Positions 52,012 through 61,377 of a stretch of DNA of 61,819 bases are shown in pieces (position 1 is the stretch's first letter; each line of letters starts with the position of its first letter). The DNA lies in the NCBI GenBank assembly GCA_947630925.1, contig CANRJM010000011.1, forward strand, positions 1 to 61,819. The letters are read 5' to 3'. This DNA comes from an uncultured Lachnospiraceae bacterium (GTDB lineage Bacteria > Bacillota > Clostridia > Lachnospirales > Lachnospiraceae). Both the position numbers and the translations under genes were made by a program. Below the pieces are notes generated by a model that saw nothing but the letters and a program-made list of their open reading frames with translations, had not been told where the DNA came from and made no database searches.

Positions 52012-54461
52012 TTACTGTAAAAAATTTAGAAAAATATTTTAATCATGGGAAGAAAAATGAGCTGCACGTTCTGAATGGAATCAATGTCGAATTTCCCCAA
52101 AATGGCCTGGTATGCATCCTGGGGGAGAGCGGTTCCGGAAAGACAACGCTTTTAAATACAATAGGCGGATTGGATTCTTTTGCTTCCGGCAGTATGGAGA
52201 TTGACAGGCATATTTTTCAGAGGTATCAGCCGGGAAAGATAGAAAAAGTGCGCAATAGTACATTTGGTTATATTTTTCAGAATTATTATTTGCTGCAGGA
52301 TTACACCGTATTATATAATGTAAAGCTGGCATTGAGTACATATAATATATCGGAAGAAGAAAAGGAAGAAAGGGCATTATATGTACTGGAAAAATTAGAT
52401 ATGGCAAAGTATAAGAAGAAACTGGTGTCGCAGCTTTCCGGAGGGCAGCAGCAGAGAGTTTCCATTGCAAGGGCATTGGTAAAATCTCCAAAGATTATTC
52501 TTGCGGACGAGCCGACGGGGAATCTGGATGAGGAAAATACGCTTCGCACCATGAGTATTTTAAAGCGTATTTCCAAGGAATGCCTGGTTATTCTGGTATC
52601 TCATGAGAAACGGATTGCGCAGTTTTTTGCAGACAGGATTATTGAGATACAGGATGGAAAAATTATTAAAGATTATGAGAATAAGAATAAAGACGCTTAT
52701 CAGCGTATGGATGACGGCAATATATACCTGAGAGATTTGGAATGCACTGCTTTGGAAGGAGATGGAAATGTTATCCATCTGTATCAGGAAAAAGAATCGC
52801 AGGAAAAAATAAAGCTGAACCTTGCATGGAAAAATGGAAGGCTCTATGTTCAAAATCTACGGGAATATGACGTCCTGCTTGCCGGAGAGGAAGCTGGCTG
52901 CGAGATGTTAGATGAAAGCAAGCCAAATATAGAGCCGGAAAGTATGGAAGAGTACGACTTTTTTCTGCCAGAGTTAAAAGCGTATAAAAAAGCAAACTTA
53001 CGGGGAAGAGAAATTTGGAAGCTGGCTTTGGAAAATATAAGGCTTATGGGGAAAAAGCAGGCGTTTATGATTGGCATACTGCTGATTACGGCAGTCCTGC
53101 TTACCATTTCTTTGGCTAATTTTACAAACGGGTATTTTATCAATAAAAGAGATATTATTACGGAAGATTCTCACTATGTAACGATTCATGCCTCTCCGGC
53201 CCATGGCGGCATAGATGAAGAGGATTATGAGAAGGAGTTTGCGAAATTTTGTAAGAACTATGCATTTCAGGGGAAATATTCTGATATTTTTAAATCAACC
53301 GGCGGAGGACTCAGTCTGCGCTACAATGGATTTATACAGCTTCAGGCGATTGGTTTAGATTTTGATGATTTTTCTTATGTTTCCCTAAGCCATCTGAAAA
53401 AAGCGGATTTAATCTATGGACGGATGCCGGAGAAAAGTACGGAAGTGGTAATAGATAAATGGCTGATTGATAAGGTGTTTGATATTAATAGTCCGTATAG
53501 CCTGCTTTTCAATAATACGAAATCCTTTTTAAATCAGGAATTGGTATCTTCCATTAATGATGATACGTTCCGGATTGTGGGAATTTGTGATGTGGGAGAG
53601 CCGAATCTGTATATCGACCCGTACAAAGCATTAGGATTATCTGCAGGCGGTTATCGAATTGCCAGTCTTCAGCAGTTTCAGGCGCAATATCCTGGAAAAT
53701 ATGATAATATTTCCCTGACTACGGACGAAGTGTTGGTTACGGAAAGCGCATATATGGGATACCAACGCCGTAAAACAGATAGGATTGGTATCGAGAATGC
53801 GGAACATGAGTATTATTCGAGGGATTATAAAATTGCAGGTTGCTTTCCGGACGATTTTGGCGAAGATTATGTATTGTGTGACAAGAGCTGCGAGGAGATT
53901 CGGAATGGGGTAATTGTACGTTTAAAGAGCTATAAAATTTATACGGAAAATCCAGAGGAAACCATACGCGATATCAAAAAAATAGCTTCGCAGTATGACA
54001 AGTTAACCATATCTGCGTTCAGCAATTATTCCAATCAGCTAAGGCAATATAAGGAAGCGCATCAGGATGCCATATCCAGTCGATATCTTATAGCAGTCGC
54101 AGCCGTAGTGGTATCATTGTTTATGATCTATTTTATGATTCGGTCTAATGTATCTTCCCGGGTGGAAGAGCTGACGGTATATCGTCTGTTAGGGATTGCA
54201 AAAAGAAGTATATTAAGTTCCTATTTACTGGAAATGTTTTTCATTACTTCTTATACGGCGCTTCCTGCGGTGGTTATTACAACCGGTGTCATTCGCTTTA
54301 TTGGCTCAATTCCTTCCCTGGAGCTGCAGTTGAACTTTCCGTGGTATGCAGCTCTCGCATTGCTGTTTGCGTTTTATCTGATGAATTTATTTATCAGCAT
54401 TATTCCAGTGTGGAGAACGCTTTCAAAGCCGCCTGCCGTATTGGCGGTTAAAAAGTTTTAG
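52008..54461 (+). CDS. ABC transporter ATPase-permease fusion 2 (BceAB/MacB-like)
   Basis: An 817-residue paralogue of the preceding protein. ATPase domain: Walker A GESGSGKTT (about residues 39-47), signature LSGGQQQR (about 143-150), Walker B IILADEPTGNLDEEN. A long linker region (about 220-340) is followed by one helix (about 350-370), an extracellular domain, and three helices at about 700-720, 745-775 and 785-805. The signature motif is the canonical LSGGQ, unlike LSSGQ in the partner, so the two ATP sites are not equivalent. It ends at 54461, overlapping by four bases the stop of the hybrid sensor kinase on the other strand; no terminator lies between, so the two transcripts would run into each other. 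Confidence 0.85.
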   Translation: MITVKNLEKYFNHGKKNELHVLNGINVEFPQNGLVCILGESGSGKTTLLNTIGGLDSFASGSMEIDRHIFQRYQPGKIEKVRNSTFGYIFQNYYLLQDYTVLYNVKLALSTYNISEEEKEERALYVLEKLDMAKYKKKLVSQLSGGQQQRVSIARALVKSPKIILADEPTGNLDEENTLRTMSILKRISKECLVILVSHEKRIAQFFADRIIEIQDGKIIKDYENKNKDAYQRMDDGNIYLRDLECTALEGDGNVIHLYQEKESQEKIKLNLAWKNGRLYVQNLREYDVLLAGEEAGCEMLDESKPNIEPESMEEYDFFLPELKAYKKANLRGREIWKLALENIRLMGKKQAFMIGILLITAVLLTISLANFTNGYFINKRDIITEDSHYVTIHASPAHGGIDEEDYEKEFAKFCKNYAFQGKYSDIFKSTGGGLSLRYNGFIQLQAIGLDFDDFSYVSLSHLKKADLIYGRMPEKSTEVVIDKWLIDKVFDINSPYSLLFNNTKSFLNQELVSSINDDTFRIVGICDVGEPNLYIDPYKALGLSAGGYRIASLQQFQAQYPGKYDNISLTTDEVLVTESAYMGYQRRKTDRIGIENAEHEYYSRDYKIAGCFPDDFGEDYVLCDKSCEEIRNGVIVRLKSYKIYTENPEETIRDIKKIASQYDKLTISAFSNYSNQLRQYKEAHQDAISSRYLIAVAAVVVSLFMIYFMIRSNVSSRVEELTVYRLLGIAKRSILSSYLLEMFFITSYTALPAVVITTGVIRFIGSIPSLELQLNFPWYAALALLFAFYLMNLFISIIPVWRTLSKPPAVLAVKKF

Positions 54462-57400
54462 AGCTTTTTCATAAGATTTTTAGCATTGTTCCAATCAGAG
54501 TTTTCAATGGAGAACTGCAATTTTTCCAAAAGACTGACTTTTCGCATAGGGAATGCAACGGACAGCAGGATTTTTAGCTGTTCGTTTGCTTTCTGGCGGT
54601 CATGCTCTGCAATGGCGCTTTGCAGATTTTTGATAGCATTAAATGTATCCTGTGTCGTATAGGAGCCTTTTTTCTTTTTCTGGATAATCGGAATATCTGC
54701 CGATGGCGCCGTAAGCAGTTGATGACATTCTTCAATAACGATATGATAAAGAGCGATTACGTTATCATGATGTTCCCGGATATAATCAATGTCGCCGTCC
54801 CCTGCGGCAAACTCAAGAGCTTTTGCTTCATCGGACAGGGAATCGGCACCCAGGGATTTTGCGCTGCTCTTTAAAGCGTGGATATAGATTTTGTAATCTT
54901 TCCAGTTTTCTTTCTGGTAGGCGTCGCAAATTTCTGCAATCTTTTCTTCGCCGGTATCATAAAAGAGAGTCAACAGTTTACGGTATAACGGTTCTAAATT
55001 ATCATTGATGGAAAGACCAGCCTGCCAGTTGATTTCACATAATTCTATATAATCTGTAGAAGTCGCCTGCAGGTTATTTTCACTATTTGTTTCTTTCGCG
55101 GTGTCGTTTTTCTCCGAAAATTCTACCGTAATCGGACGAAGCAAATCCTGAGGCAGATACTTTTGTATGACCGCTTCCAATTTTGTAGAGGAAACCGGTT
55201 TTGACAGATAATCGGTAAATCCTTTTTTCAGATACATTTCTTTTGCACCCTGTATTGCGTTAGCAGTAAGGATAATAATTGGAACCTCTTTGCATAAATG
55301 TTCTGTCTCTTTGATATGCGCAAGGGTCTCAATACCATCCATATTTGGCATCATATGATCCAGGAAAATAATATCATAATGTTTCTTCTGAATCATTTCC
55401 AGACACGCTTTCCCCGAAATTGCTGTATCAATTTGGATATTTGTGGGTTCCAACAATCCTTCGATGACAGTCAGGTTCATCGTATTATCATCTACTACCA
55501 GTATTTTGGCATCCGGCGCTGAAAAATTGGTAGAATGTACCGGTTCTGTTTTGTTGATGCTAAAGAGCGTATTGATATTTCCAATTGGCGCAGGATTAAT
55601 AATCGTTTGTTTTAAAACAAACGAGAAGGTAGAGCCTTTGTTATATTCACTTTCAACTTTAATAGCGCTTCCCATCAGTTCCAAAAGCTGTTTTGTGATA
55701 CTTAGGCCCAGTCCGGTTCCCTGAACCTTTGCGTTTCTTTTTTCGTCAAGCCTTTCAAAAGTTTCAAACAGTTTGCCCAGCTCGCTTTCCTTAATGCCGA
55801 TACCGGTATCCGCAACACTAAATTCAATCCATGCGGCATGATTTTCAATAGAAACCAGAGCAGCGCGAAAAGTAACCGAACCTTTTTCCGTATATTTAAT
55901 GGCATTGCTGACTAAATTTGTAAGAATCTGTTTGATCTTTGTTTCATCGCCAAGCAGTTCTTTTGGGATGTTTTGATCCAGAATAATTTTACTGAGAAGA
56001 TTTTTTTCTTTTGCCCGGATCTGTAAAATGGCAACAACATCCTGAAGCAACTGCTCCGTTTTGTAGTTGTTGTCTACAACGTTCATCTTGCCGGATTCAA
56101 TTTTGGAAAAATCCAAAATGTCGTTTACAATGGCTAACAGTGTATTTCCCGCATTCCGAATATCTGTAGCATATTTTTGGACTTCCGGGCTGATTTTCTG
56201 CCGAAGTATTAGTTCATCCATGCCCATAATGGCATTAATCGGCGTACGGATTTCGTGGGACATATTAGTAAGAAAGAGCGTTTTGGCATTATTGGCGCGC
56301 TCTGCTTCTTGTCTTGCAGACTGTGTCGCTTTCATCTGCTGACGGATAATGGAGATGCTCGCAAGGCGAGCCACCATCCATGCAAAGAAGGCGATAATCA
56401 GCGCGCAGAAAATAAACAAATAAATCCGAAAATAAAGATGCTCAAAAAACTGGGCGTCCTTTTTAATATGGATGACCGTATCCTGCAGGATATGACCGGA
56501 TTCATCCAGAATCTGCATATGGAATTTATAGTTTCCATAGGTTAGATTGGCATAGGTAATATTATTGATTTGATGCTGTCTCTGTGTAATGCCCTGCTCA
56601 TCAAAGCCTTCCATATACATATGGATCAGAGGGTTGGAAAGCGTATAGTTCAGCGCCATCGGCTGAATGGAGATGTGCGTAGCATCTGCCGGAATTTGAT
56701 ATGTACCATAAATGGGATGTAATGGGATTTTATCATTTATGATAATTTCATCTATCCCTAATTTGATATTGGAAGGGGTACTCGCAATATTTGCAAAATC
56801 GCATTTTTTTACACCGTCGTCACAACAGATATAATATGTCTTTCTTCCCTCCGCAAAGTTCCATGCGTTTGATGTGAGGGAAGAATCCAGTCCCCTGCTC
56901 TTATCCAGTAAGATATAATTATATCCTTTATCTTCCAGAAAATCTTTTACCGGTATTACAAAAATACCGACGCTGCTGCTAATCCATGCCTGACCGCCGG
57001 TAACATGGATATCATAGCAATTGTTGTAGGGTAAATTCTCCAGTTTGCGGATGGTATTTCCTTTATGATAATAAATTTCGTTTGTAGTAATGTAGAGCAG
57101 ACCGTTGTCAACAGGAGCAATGCGGGAAATAATCTTATTTTCTAAACCATCAGGGGTATGAATCCGTTCTTTTACCTGTTTGTTTTTAATCATATAGACG
57201 CCGCCTCCGCCGCTGCCTGCATAGATGGTGCCGTCTGCGGTCTGTGTAGCGCATAATATCTGAGGCGTTGAAAGTCCGTTATCCTGTCCGAGGACAGCAT
57301 CTATCACGCCATCTTTTATATAGGTAAGTCCGGTGTTGCTGACTGCAAGAATCGTTCCATCCTGTAATTCCAAGGTATAGCAGAATAGTCCGCCCTGTGT

Positions 57401-58660
57401 TCCCGTGCTTTCATTAAACAGAGTAATCTTTTGGTCTTTCGAGACGCAATATAAACCGGAACTGCTGTAGGTACTAATCCACAAATTTTGTTTGGAGTCC
57501 TGCATAATGTGGCGTATGCGCATACCTTCTAACTGCCGGGTAAGTTTGTTTTTCTTTTGGATGTTATTTTCCTCATCTATAATAATCAAACCGGAATCAC
57601 TTCCGATATATAAATCATGATTTACCTTAATAATTGAATTGACAATAGTAGGTTCCGTATTGGCTTTTTTAAATATGTCGGAAAAAGGATTGCTGGACAG
57701 TTTACAAATTCCCTTTTGCGAGGAAGCAAGCCAAATATTTCCCTGAACATCGCGTAAAGCATCTATCATGGTATTGCTAAATTCTTTCGGGGACAAATTA
57801 TTGGTTTTTCCATTGTTTGTATAATGCACTACGCCGTTTTCTGCGCAGATAAACATTCCCTTTTCGATGCGGTCAGGAATAATATCGTTGATATAAGAAA
57901 GATGGGGAATTGTAAAAATAGGCGAGTATACAATCTTATTGTGAATATATTTCGCAGTGCAAACTGTATTTTCCGAGGTGCCTACCAGAAATACGCCTTG
58001 TGCGGAAGTGGAAATACAACGAAAATATTCCCCGGGATTTTCTTTATAAGAAATCTTGGCAATATTTCTCTGTTTTTTGACATAGAATAAATCTCCGGTA
58101 TTTGTTACGCCGGCAATGCAGTCTTCTTTCGAAGAATATGCCAAATCGTCAATAGAGGAAATGCGTTGGCTGGAAAAAGGAGAGCGGACTTCATTCTCTG
58201 CAGTGATAATGGATAAATAATTTGTTGTACCAACGTAAATATTTTTCTGACCGTCTTCTGTAATACAGCGGACGGAATCGGAAGTCATTCCATCTCTTAC
58301 CGTATAAAAGCGTATTTTCTGTGTATCAGGTTCATAACAGGCAACACCGTTGCTATTGGTTCCAATCCAAAGACGGTTTTGCGTATCGGCATATAGCGCA
58401 GTAACAGTGTTTAAACGGGAGTCGCCTTCAAATTTTACAAACTGATTTCCATTATAATGAAAAAGTCCTGAGTAGCTGCCAACCCAAATATATTCGTCTT
58501 TTGTCTGGACAATTGAAGTGATTTCACTGGAAGTCAGTCCGGAGTTGGCGTCAAATATGGAAATATCATATTCTGAAAGGTCATTCTCTGCGCAAGCGGC
58601 TTTCTGTGAAGAGAAGGAAAAAAATAAAAGTCCCAATAGTAAACATAGCCATCGTTTCAT
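54458..58660 (-). CDS. Hybrid sensor histidine kinase with beta-propeller sensor, receiver and HPt domains
   Basis: A 1400-residue four-part sensor. A signal peptide (about 1-23) leads to an extracellular seven-bladed type propeller made of 'two-component regulator propeller' repeats (ITSIVQTKDEYIWVGSYSGL, LYADTQNRLWIGTNSNGV, and others to about 600). A Y_Y_Y-type domain (about 640-725) and one membrane span (about 735-760) follow. The kinase core has FLTNMSHEIRTPINAIMGMD (phospho-accepting histidine near 802) and LVSNAIKYTEKG (about 912). The receiver has ILVVDDN and FLDHMMPNMDG (about 1090-1100), and an HPt domain HALKSSAKSLGAD is near 1265. No output DNA-binding domain is present, so phosphate must pass to a separate regulator. 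It overlaps the upstream gene by four bases. Confidence 0.9.
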   Translation of the reverse strand: MKRWLCLLLGLLFFSFSSQKAACAENDLSEYDISIFDANSGLTSSEITSIVQTKDEYIWVGSYSGLFHYNGNQFVKFEGDSRLNTVTALYADTQNRLWIGTNSNGVACYEPDTQKIRFYTVRDGMTSDSVRCITEDGQKNIYVGTTNYLSIITAENEVRSPFSSQRISSIDDLAYSSKEDCIAGVTNTGDLFYVKKQRNIAKISYKENPGEYFRCISTSAQGVFLVGTSENTVCTAKYIHNKIVYSPIFTIPHLSYINDIIPDRIEKGMFICAENGVVHYTNNGKTNNLSPKEFSNTMIDALRDVQGNIWLASSQKGICKLSSNPFSDIFKKANTEPTIVNSIIKVNHDLYIGSDSGLIIIDEENNIQKKNKLTRQLEGMRIRHIMQDSKQNLWISTYSSSGLYCVSKDQKITLFNESTGTQGGLFCYTLELQDGTILAVSNTGLTYIKDGVIDAVLGQDNGLSTPQILCATQTADGTIYAGSGGGGVYMIKNKQVKERIHTPDGLENKIISRIAPVDNGLLYITTNEIYYHKGNTIRKLENLPYNNCYDIHVTGGQAWISSSVGIFVIPVKDFLEDKGYNYILLDKSRGLDSSLTSNAWNFAEGRKTYYICCDDGVKKCDFANIASTPSNIKLGIDEIIINDKIPLHPIYGTYQIPADATHISIQPMALNYTLSNPLIHMYMEGFDEQGITQRQHQINNITYANLTYGNYKFHMQILDESGHILQDTVIHIKKDAQFFEHLYFRIYLFIFCALIIAFFAWMVARLASISIIRQQMKATQSARQEAERANNAKTLFLTNMSHEIRTPINAIMGMDELILRQKISPEVQKYATDIRNAGNTLLAIVNDILDFSKIESGKMNVVDNNYKTEQLLQDVVAILQIRAKEKNLLSKIILDQNIPKELLGDETKIKQILTNLVSNAIKYTEKGSVTFRAALVSIENHAAWIEFSVADTGIGIKESELGKLFETFERLDEKRNAKVQGTGLGLSITKQLLELMGSAIKVESEYNKGSTFSFVLKQTIINPAPIGNINTLFSINKTEPVHSTNFSAPDAKILVVDDNTMNLTVIEGLLEPTNIQIDTAISGKACLEMIQKKHYDIIFLDHMMPNMDGIETLAHIKETEHLCKEVPIIILTANAIQGAKEMYLKKGFTDYLSKPVSSTKLEAVIQKYLPQDLLRPITVEFSEKNDTAKETNSENNLQATSTDYIELCEINWQAGLSINDNLEPLYRKLLTLFYDTGEEKIAEICDAYQKENWKDYKIYIHALKSSAKSLGADSLSDEAKALEFAAGDGDIDYIREHHDNVIALYHIVIEECHQLLTAPSADIPIIQKKKKGSYTTQDTFNAIKNLQSAIAEHDRQKANEQLKILLSVAFPMRKVSLLEKLQFSIENSDWNNAKNLMKKL

Positions 58661-59247
58661 AATGAATCCCTCCTCTTTTCTTGATGCTTTTTTCTTATAT
58701 CTTTCAGGTAAAACATACCCTGTACGATAAAGAGCGTCAGGACTTTATCAGGGATATCTACAAAAGCGTAACCGATAAAAAGGGAAATATAGGTTTTGCT
58801 TCCATTTTGCTGCAGCATGGAAACCAAAGAATCTCCCCAAAAATTTTCAATGATTCCATTTCCCGAAAATATATTTATCAGAAAAAGAGAAATGATAGAA
58901 GCTAGCGCCGTTAAAATACCTGCGCTGATCAATTGAAAAATGTCGTAAAATGATATTTTTTTATAAAGAATACTGGCACAGATTGAAATAGGAATACAAG
59001 AAAGCGCATACAGCAGGTTGGCCGGAAAAAGAAGGGAAAACAGGGAAAAGCCAAGCAGACCGACCAGACATCCGGCGGCAGGACCAAACAGACAGGCGCA
59101 AAAAACCGTTCCAATAGAATCCAACCATAAGGGCGCCCGCAATATCACGGCAATCCATTTTCCGGCAAAATTAAATAGTATGCCTATGCAAATTATTAAA
59201 AAATATGTCAAACATATATGAAAAGATATTTTATGGTCTTTGTTCAT
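58657..59247 (-). CDS. ECF S-component-like membrane protein
   Basis: A 196-residue membrane protein with about five or six helices. The segment APLWLDSIGTVFCACLFGPAAGCLVGLLG resembles the substrate-binding S-components of ECF vitamin transporters. Start at 59247 follows GGGGGAATTT; the frame opens further upstream (59280) without a site. The stop overlaps the hybrid kinase start in ATGA with the AGGAGG for the kinase inside this gene, so the two are translationally coupled. No ECF ATPase or T-component is next to it. It may supply a ligand signal to the kinase or be its partner. Confidence 0.65.
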   Translation of the reverse strand: MNKDHKISFHICLTYFLIICIGILFNFAGKWIAVILRAPLWLDSIGTVFCACLFGPAAGCLVGLLGFSLFSLLFPANLLYALSCIPISICASILYKKISFYDIFQLISAGILTALASIISLFLINIFSGNGIIENFWGDSLVSMLQQNGSKTYISLFIGYAFVDIPDKVLTLFIVQGMFYLKDIRKKHQEKRRDSL

Positions 59248-59322
59248 AAATTCCCCCATGTCAAAAGCAAATGCTAGCATCTCATATAAGACTAGTATAG
59301 CATATCTTGAAAAAAAAGGGAA

Positions 59323-60609
59323 TCATTCATAACGAAGAGCATCAATTGGATTTAACTTTGCTGCTTTGTTTGCAGGGTAATAGCCAAAGAAAATACCGAT
59401 TACCATCGAAAACAGGACAGAGATTAGAATAGCGGCAACAGGTACGGCTGTAGCATAACCTAAAATGGAAGCGGCAATCGCTCCTAAAAGGAAGCCCAGT
59501 AAAATTCCCAGACAACCTCCTATCAGGCACAGTATAACGGATTCAATAATAAACTGCAGACGGATAGAGCTGTTTTTAGCGCCGATCGCTTTCCGCGTCC
59601 CGATTTCTCTGGTGCGCTCAGTAATGGAAACGAGCATAATATTCATAACGCCGATCCCGCCGACCAACAGAGAAATTCCTGCGATAAAAGCAATGGCAAT
59701 GGAAACCGTCTGAATCATTTCGTTCATAGACTCCGTCATGGACTCTAGCGTTGAAGTAGATATTTCGTAATTGTCATTAGATGCATAGTATGGGGCAAAA
59801 AAAGTTTCAATCTCATCGGCAAAACCAGTAACGTTTTCAATGCCTGCCCTGGTTACTACAGTAAACTGTGAATAACCTTCGTTGGCATGCGTCTGTTTTT
59901 TCCCGGTAGTAAGCGGAATATATGCATTGGTAGTAACATCCTCATCCGTGGAAGCATTTAAAGTGCTTTCCTCGTATTTATATACGCCGACAATATAGTA
60001 GTCATAGTAGCTATTGTCAATCTTTACACTGATCTTCTGCCATAATGCCTGTTCGTTATTTCCATCAAATATATTTTCTACCGCCTTGTCAGAAATCATG
60101 ATGACCCGTTTATTTCCGGTTAAGTCTGCCTGTTTGATCTTCCGGCCTGCAAGCAAAGTGATATTACTGCTTTTAAAGTAATTCTGGTTGATTCCCATGA
60201 CAGAAATATTTGCATAATCGTTTTTTGCATTTATGGTTCCATTTCCAATCGTTTCACTGATGGAAATGGCGTCGATATAGTCTGGATACTGTGCAGACAG
60301 TTCTTCCAACATATCGTCTGTGATCAGGTCTTCCTCATTGGCAGAAGCTGTCCGGCTGGCGGCGCCAAATTTCATACCGTTTGTTCTGGTTTCGCTTTCT
60401 GCCTCTTTTTGTTTGATGCCTACCGTAATATTGTTTGCACCCATTTCCTGAAAGGAAGTAGAAATGGAAGTCGTTAAAGAAGAACTGACAGTCATAATGG
60501 AAATTACGGAGCCAATTCCAATAATAATACCAAGCATTGTCAGTAAAGCCCGCATTTTATTTGCCAGAAGAGAAGTAAATGCCAGCTTGATGTTTTCAAG
60601 TATCAGCAT
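59323..60609 (-). CDS. MacB-type ABC transporter permease
   Basis: A 428-residue permease with the typical start (LILENIKLAFTSLLANKMRALLTMLGIIIGIGSVI, one helix near 20-42), an extracellular domain of about 230 residues and three C-terminal helices from about 300, with SITERTREIGTRKAIGAK between them and a final AAKLNPIDALRYE. It pairs with an ATPase and usually with an RND-like adaptor in peptide or drug export. The ATPase gene just upstream is truncated (60603-60792), so this transporter is probably no longer functional unless another ATPase serves it. The ATG overlaps the ATPase stop. Confidence 0.85.
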   Translation of the reverse strand: MLILENIKLAFTSLLANKMRALLTMLGIIIGIGSVISIMTVSSSLTTSISTSFQEMGANNITVGIKQKEAESETRTNGMKFGAASRTASANEEDLITDDMLEELSAQYPDYIDAISISETIGNGTINAKNDYANISVMGINQNYFKSSNITLLAGRKIKQADLTGNKRVIMISDKAVENIFDGNNEQALWQKISVKIDNSYYDYYIVGVYKYEESTLNASTDEDVTTNAYIPLTTGKKQTHANEGYSQFTVVTRAGIENVTGFADEIETFFAPYYASNDNYEISTSTLESMTESMNEMIQTVSIAIAFIAGISLLVGGIGVMNIMLVSITERTREIGTRKAIGAKNSSIRLQFIIESVILCLIGGCLGILLGFLLGAIAASILGYATAVPVAAILISVLFSMVIGIFFGYYPANKAAKLNPIDALRYE

Positions 60610-60792
60610 AGTTCACGCCCCCTTTTGATGTCTGTAATATTGCCATCGAATAGTGTAATTACGCGTTCGGTTTCTTTTGCCAATTCTGTGGAATGTGTAA
60701 TTAAAACAACAGTTTTCCCCTCTTTTTCATTCAGTTGATGAAAAATGTCCATGATCAGGCGTCCTGTCTTACTATCCAATGCTCCCGTCGGT
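60603..60792 (-). pseudogene. 3' remnant of the MacB-type ATPase gene
   Basis: Only the last 60 or so codons remain: PTGALDSKTGRLIMDIF then VVLITHSTELAKETERVI and LFDGNITDIK. Walker A, Q-loop, signature and the start of Walker B are lost. Conservation stops at the proline of the ADEPTGALDS motif (about 60792); beyond it the sequence is unrelated and a frame opens only by chance to 60833. The break point coincides with the start of plasmid/ICE-type DNA to the right, so an insertion or recombination event cut the gene. Confidence 0.82.
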
Positions 60793-60833
60793 GCGTTATA
60801 GTTAGTACAACATTGTAACCGAATCGGACACAA

Positions 60834-60871
60834 AAGCGGTAAACCTTGGTTTTTCCCTTGGTCTACCGCTT
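60834..60871 (-). terminator. Terminator of the small mobile-element genes
   Basis: A long imperfect hairpin, AAGCGGTAAACC (60834-60845) with GGTCTACCGCTT (60860-60871) and a CCTTGG/CCTTGG inner part, followed on the minus strand by TTTGTG. It ends the transcript coming from 61358. Confidence 0.5.
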
Positions 60872-60874
60872 ATT

Positions 60875-61135
60875 TTATCTCATTTTTTCTATTTTGTCGT
60901 ATTCATACTCTTTATATCTCGGTGCTTCTCCGTACATTCTTCTGTATTCGCATTCTCCTAACGGTTTTACTCCTGTACTATCAGTTTCAACCCTCAATTC
61001 TTCAATCATATTCTTATATACTTCCATACCGCTACCGTCTGCTCTTGTGAATTTATAACATCTTCCTGTATCTTCTATTTCCCCGACAAATTCATAACTT
61101 CCACTATTTCGTATAGTTAAATAAATTTTATCCAT
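60875..61135 (-). CDS. Small hypothetical protein of a mobile element
   Basis: An 86-residue acidic/basic mixed protein, starting MDKIYLTIRNSGSYEFVGEI and ending in a lysine/glutamate-rich tail. Start ATG at 61135 has GGGAGG ten bases upstream. It lies four bases after the RHH-type protein gene, so both are on one transcript. I do not recognise the family; similar short proteins sit on plasmids and conjugative elements of gut clostridia. Function unknown. Confidence 0.65.
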   Translation of the reverse strand: MDKIYLTIRNSGSYEFVGEIEDTGRCYKFTRADGSGMEVYKNMIEELRVETDSTGVKPLGECEYRRMYGEAPRYKEYEYDKIEKMR

Positions 61136-61139
61136 TATT

Positions 61140-61358
61140 CTATACCTCCCTCTCCATTTTTTCTCTAACCGCTGCCACTACATAGGCATTATTAGAATCT
61201 GCCTTACCCTCTTTTACTTTCTCCGCAATCTCGGCTTTCATGCCTTTAGGTAACGCTAACTCCATTCTGTCATAATTCTTATCCCTGTATTTATTCTTTG
61301 CTCGGGTTGCTGCCGTGGCGGCCCCGTTGTTCCTTGTGTCTATCTTCTTTTCTTCCAT
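61140..61358 (-). CDS. Small DNA-binding protein, probably ribbon-helix-helix (Arc-like)
   Basis: A 72-residue protein with a basic N-terminus (NNGAATAATRAKNKYRDKN), then YDRMELALPKGMKAEIAEKVKEG, the strand-helix pattern of ribbon-helix-helix proteins (RMELALPKG as the DNA-contacting strand), and a second helix NAYVVAAVREKME. Such proteins control plasmid copy number or element transfer and bind short palindromes as dimers. Four ACTT-N4-AAGT-like sites lie directly upstream (61378-61486), fitting self-regulation. Start has AGGAGG six bases upstream. The fold call is from pattern only. Confidence 0.68.
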   Translation of the reverse strand: MEEKKIDTRNNGAATAATRAKNKYRDKNYDRMELALPKGMKAEIAEKVKEGKADSNNAYVVAAVREKMEREV

Positions 61359-61377
61359 TGTGTACCTCCTGTAATTT

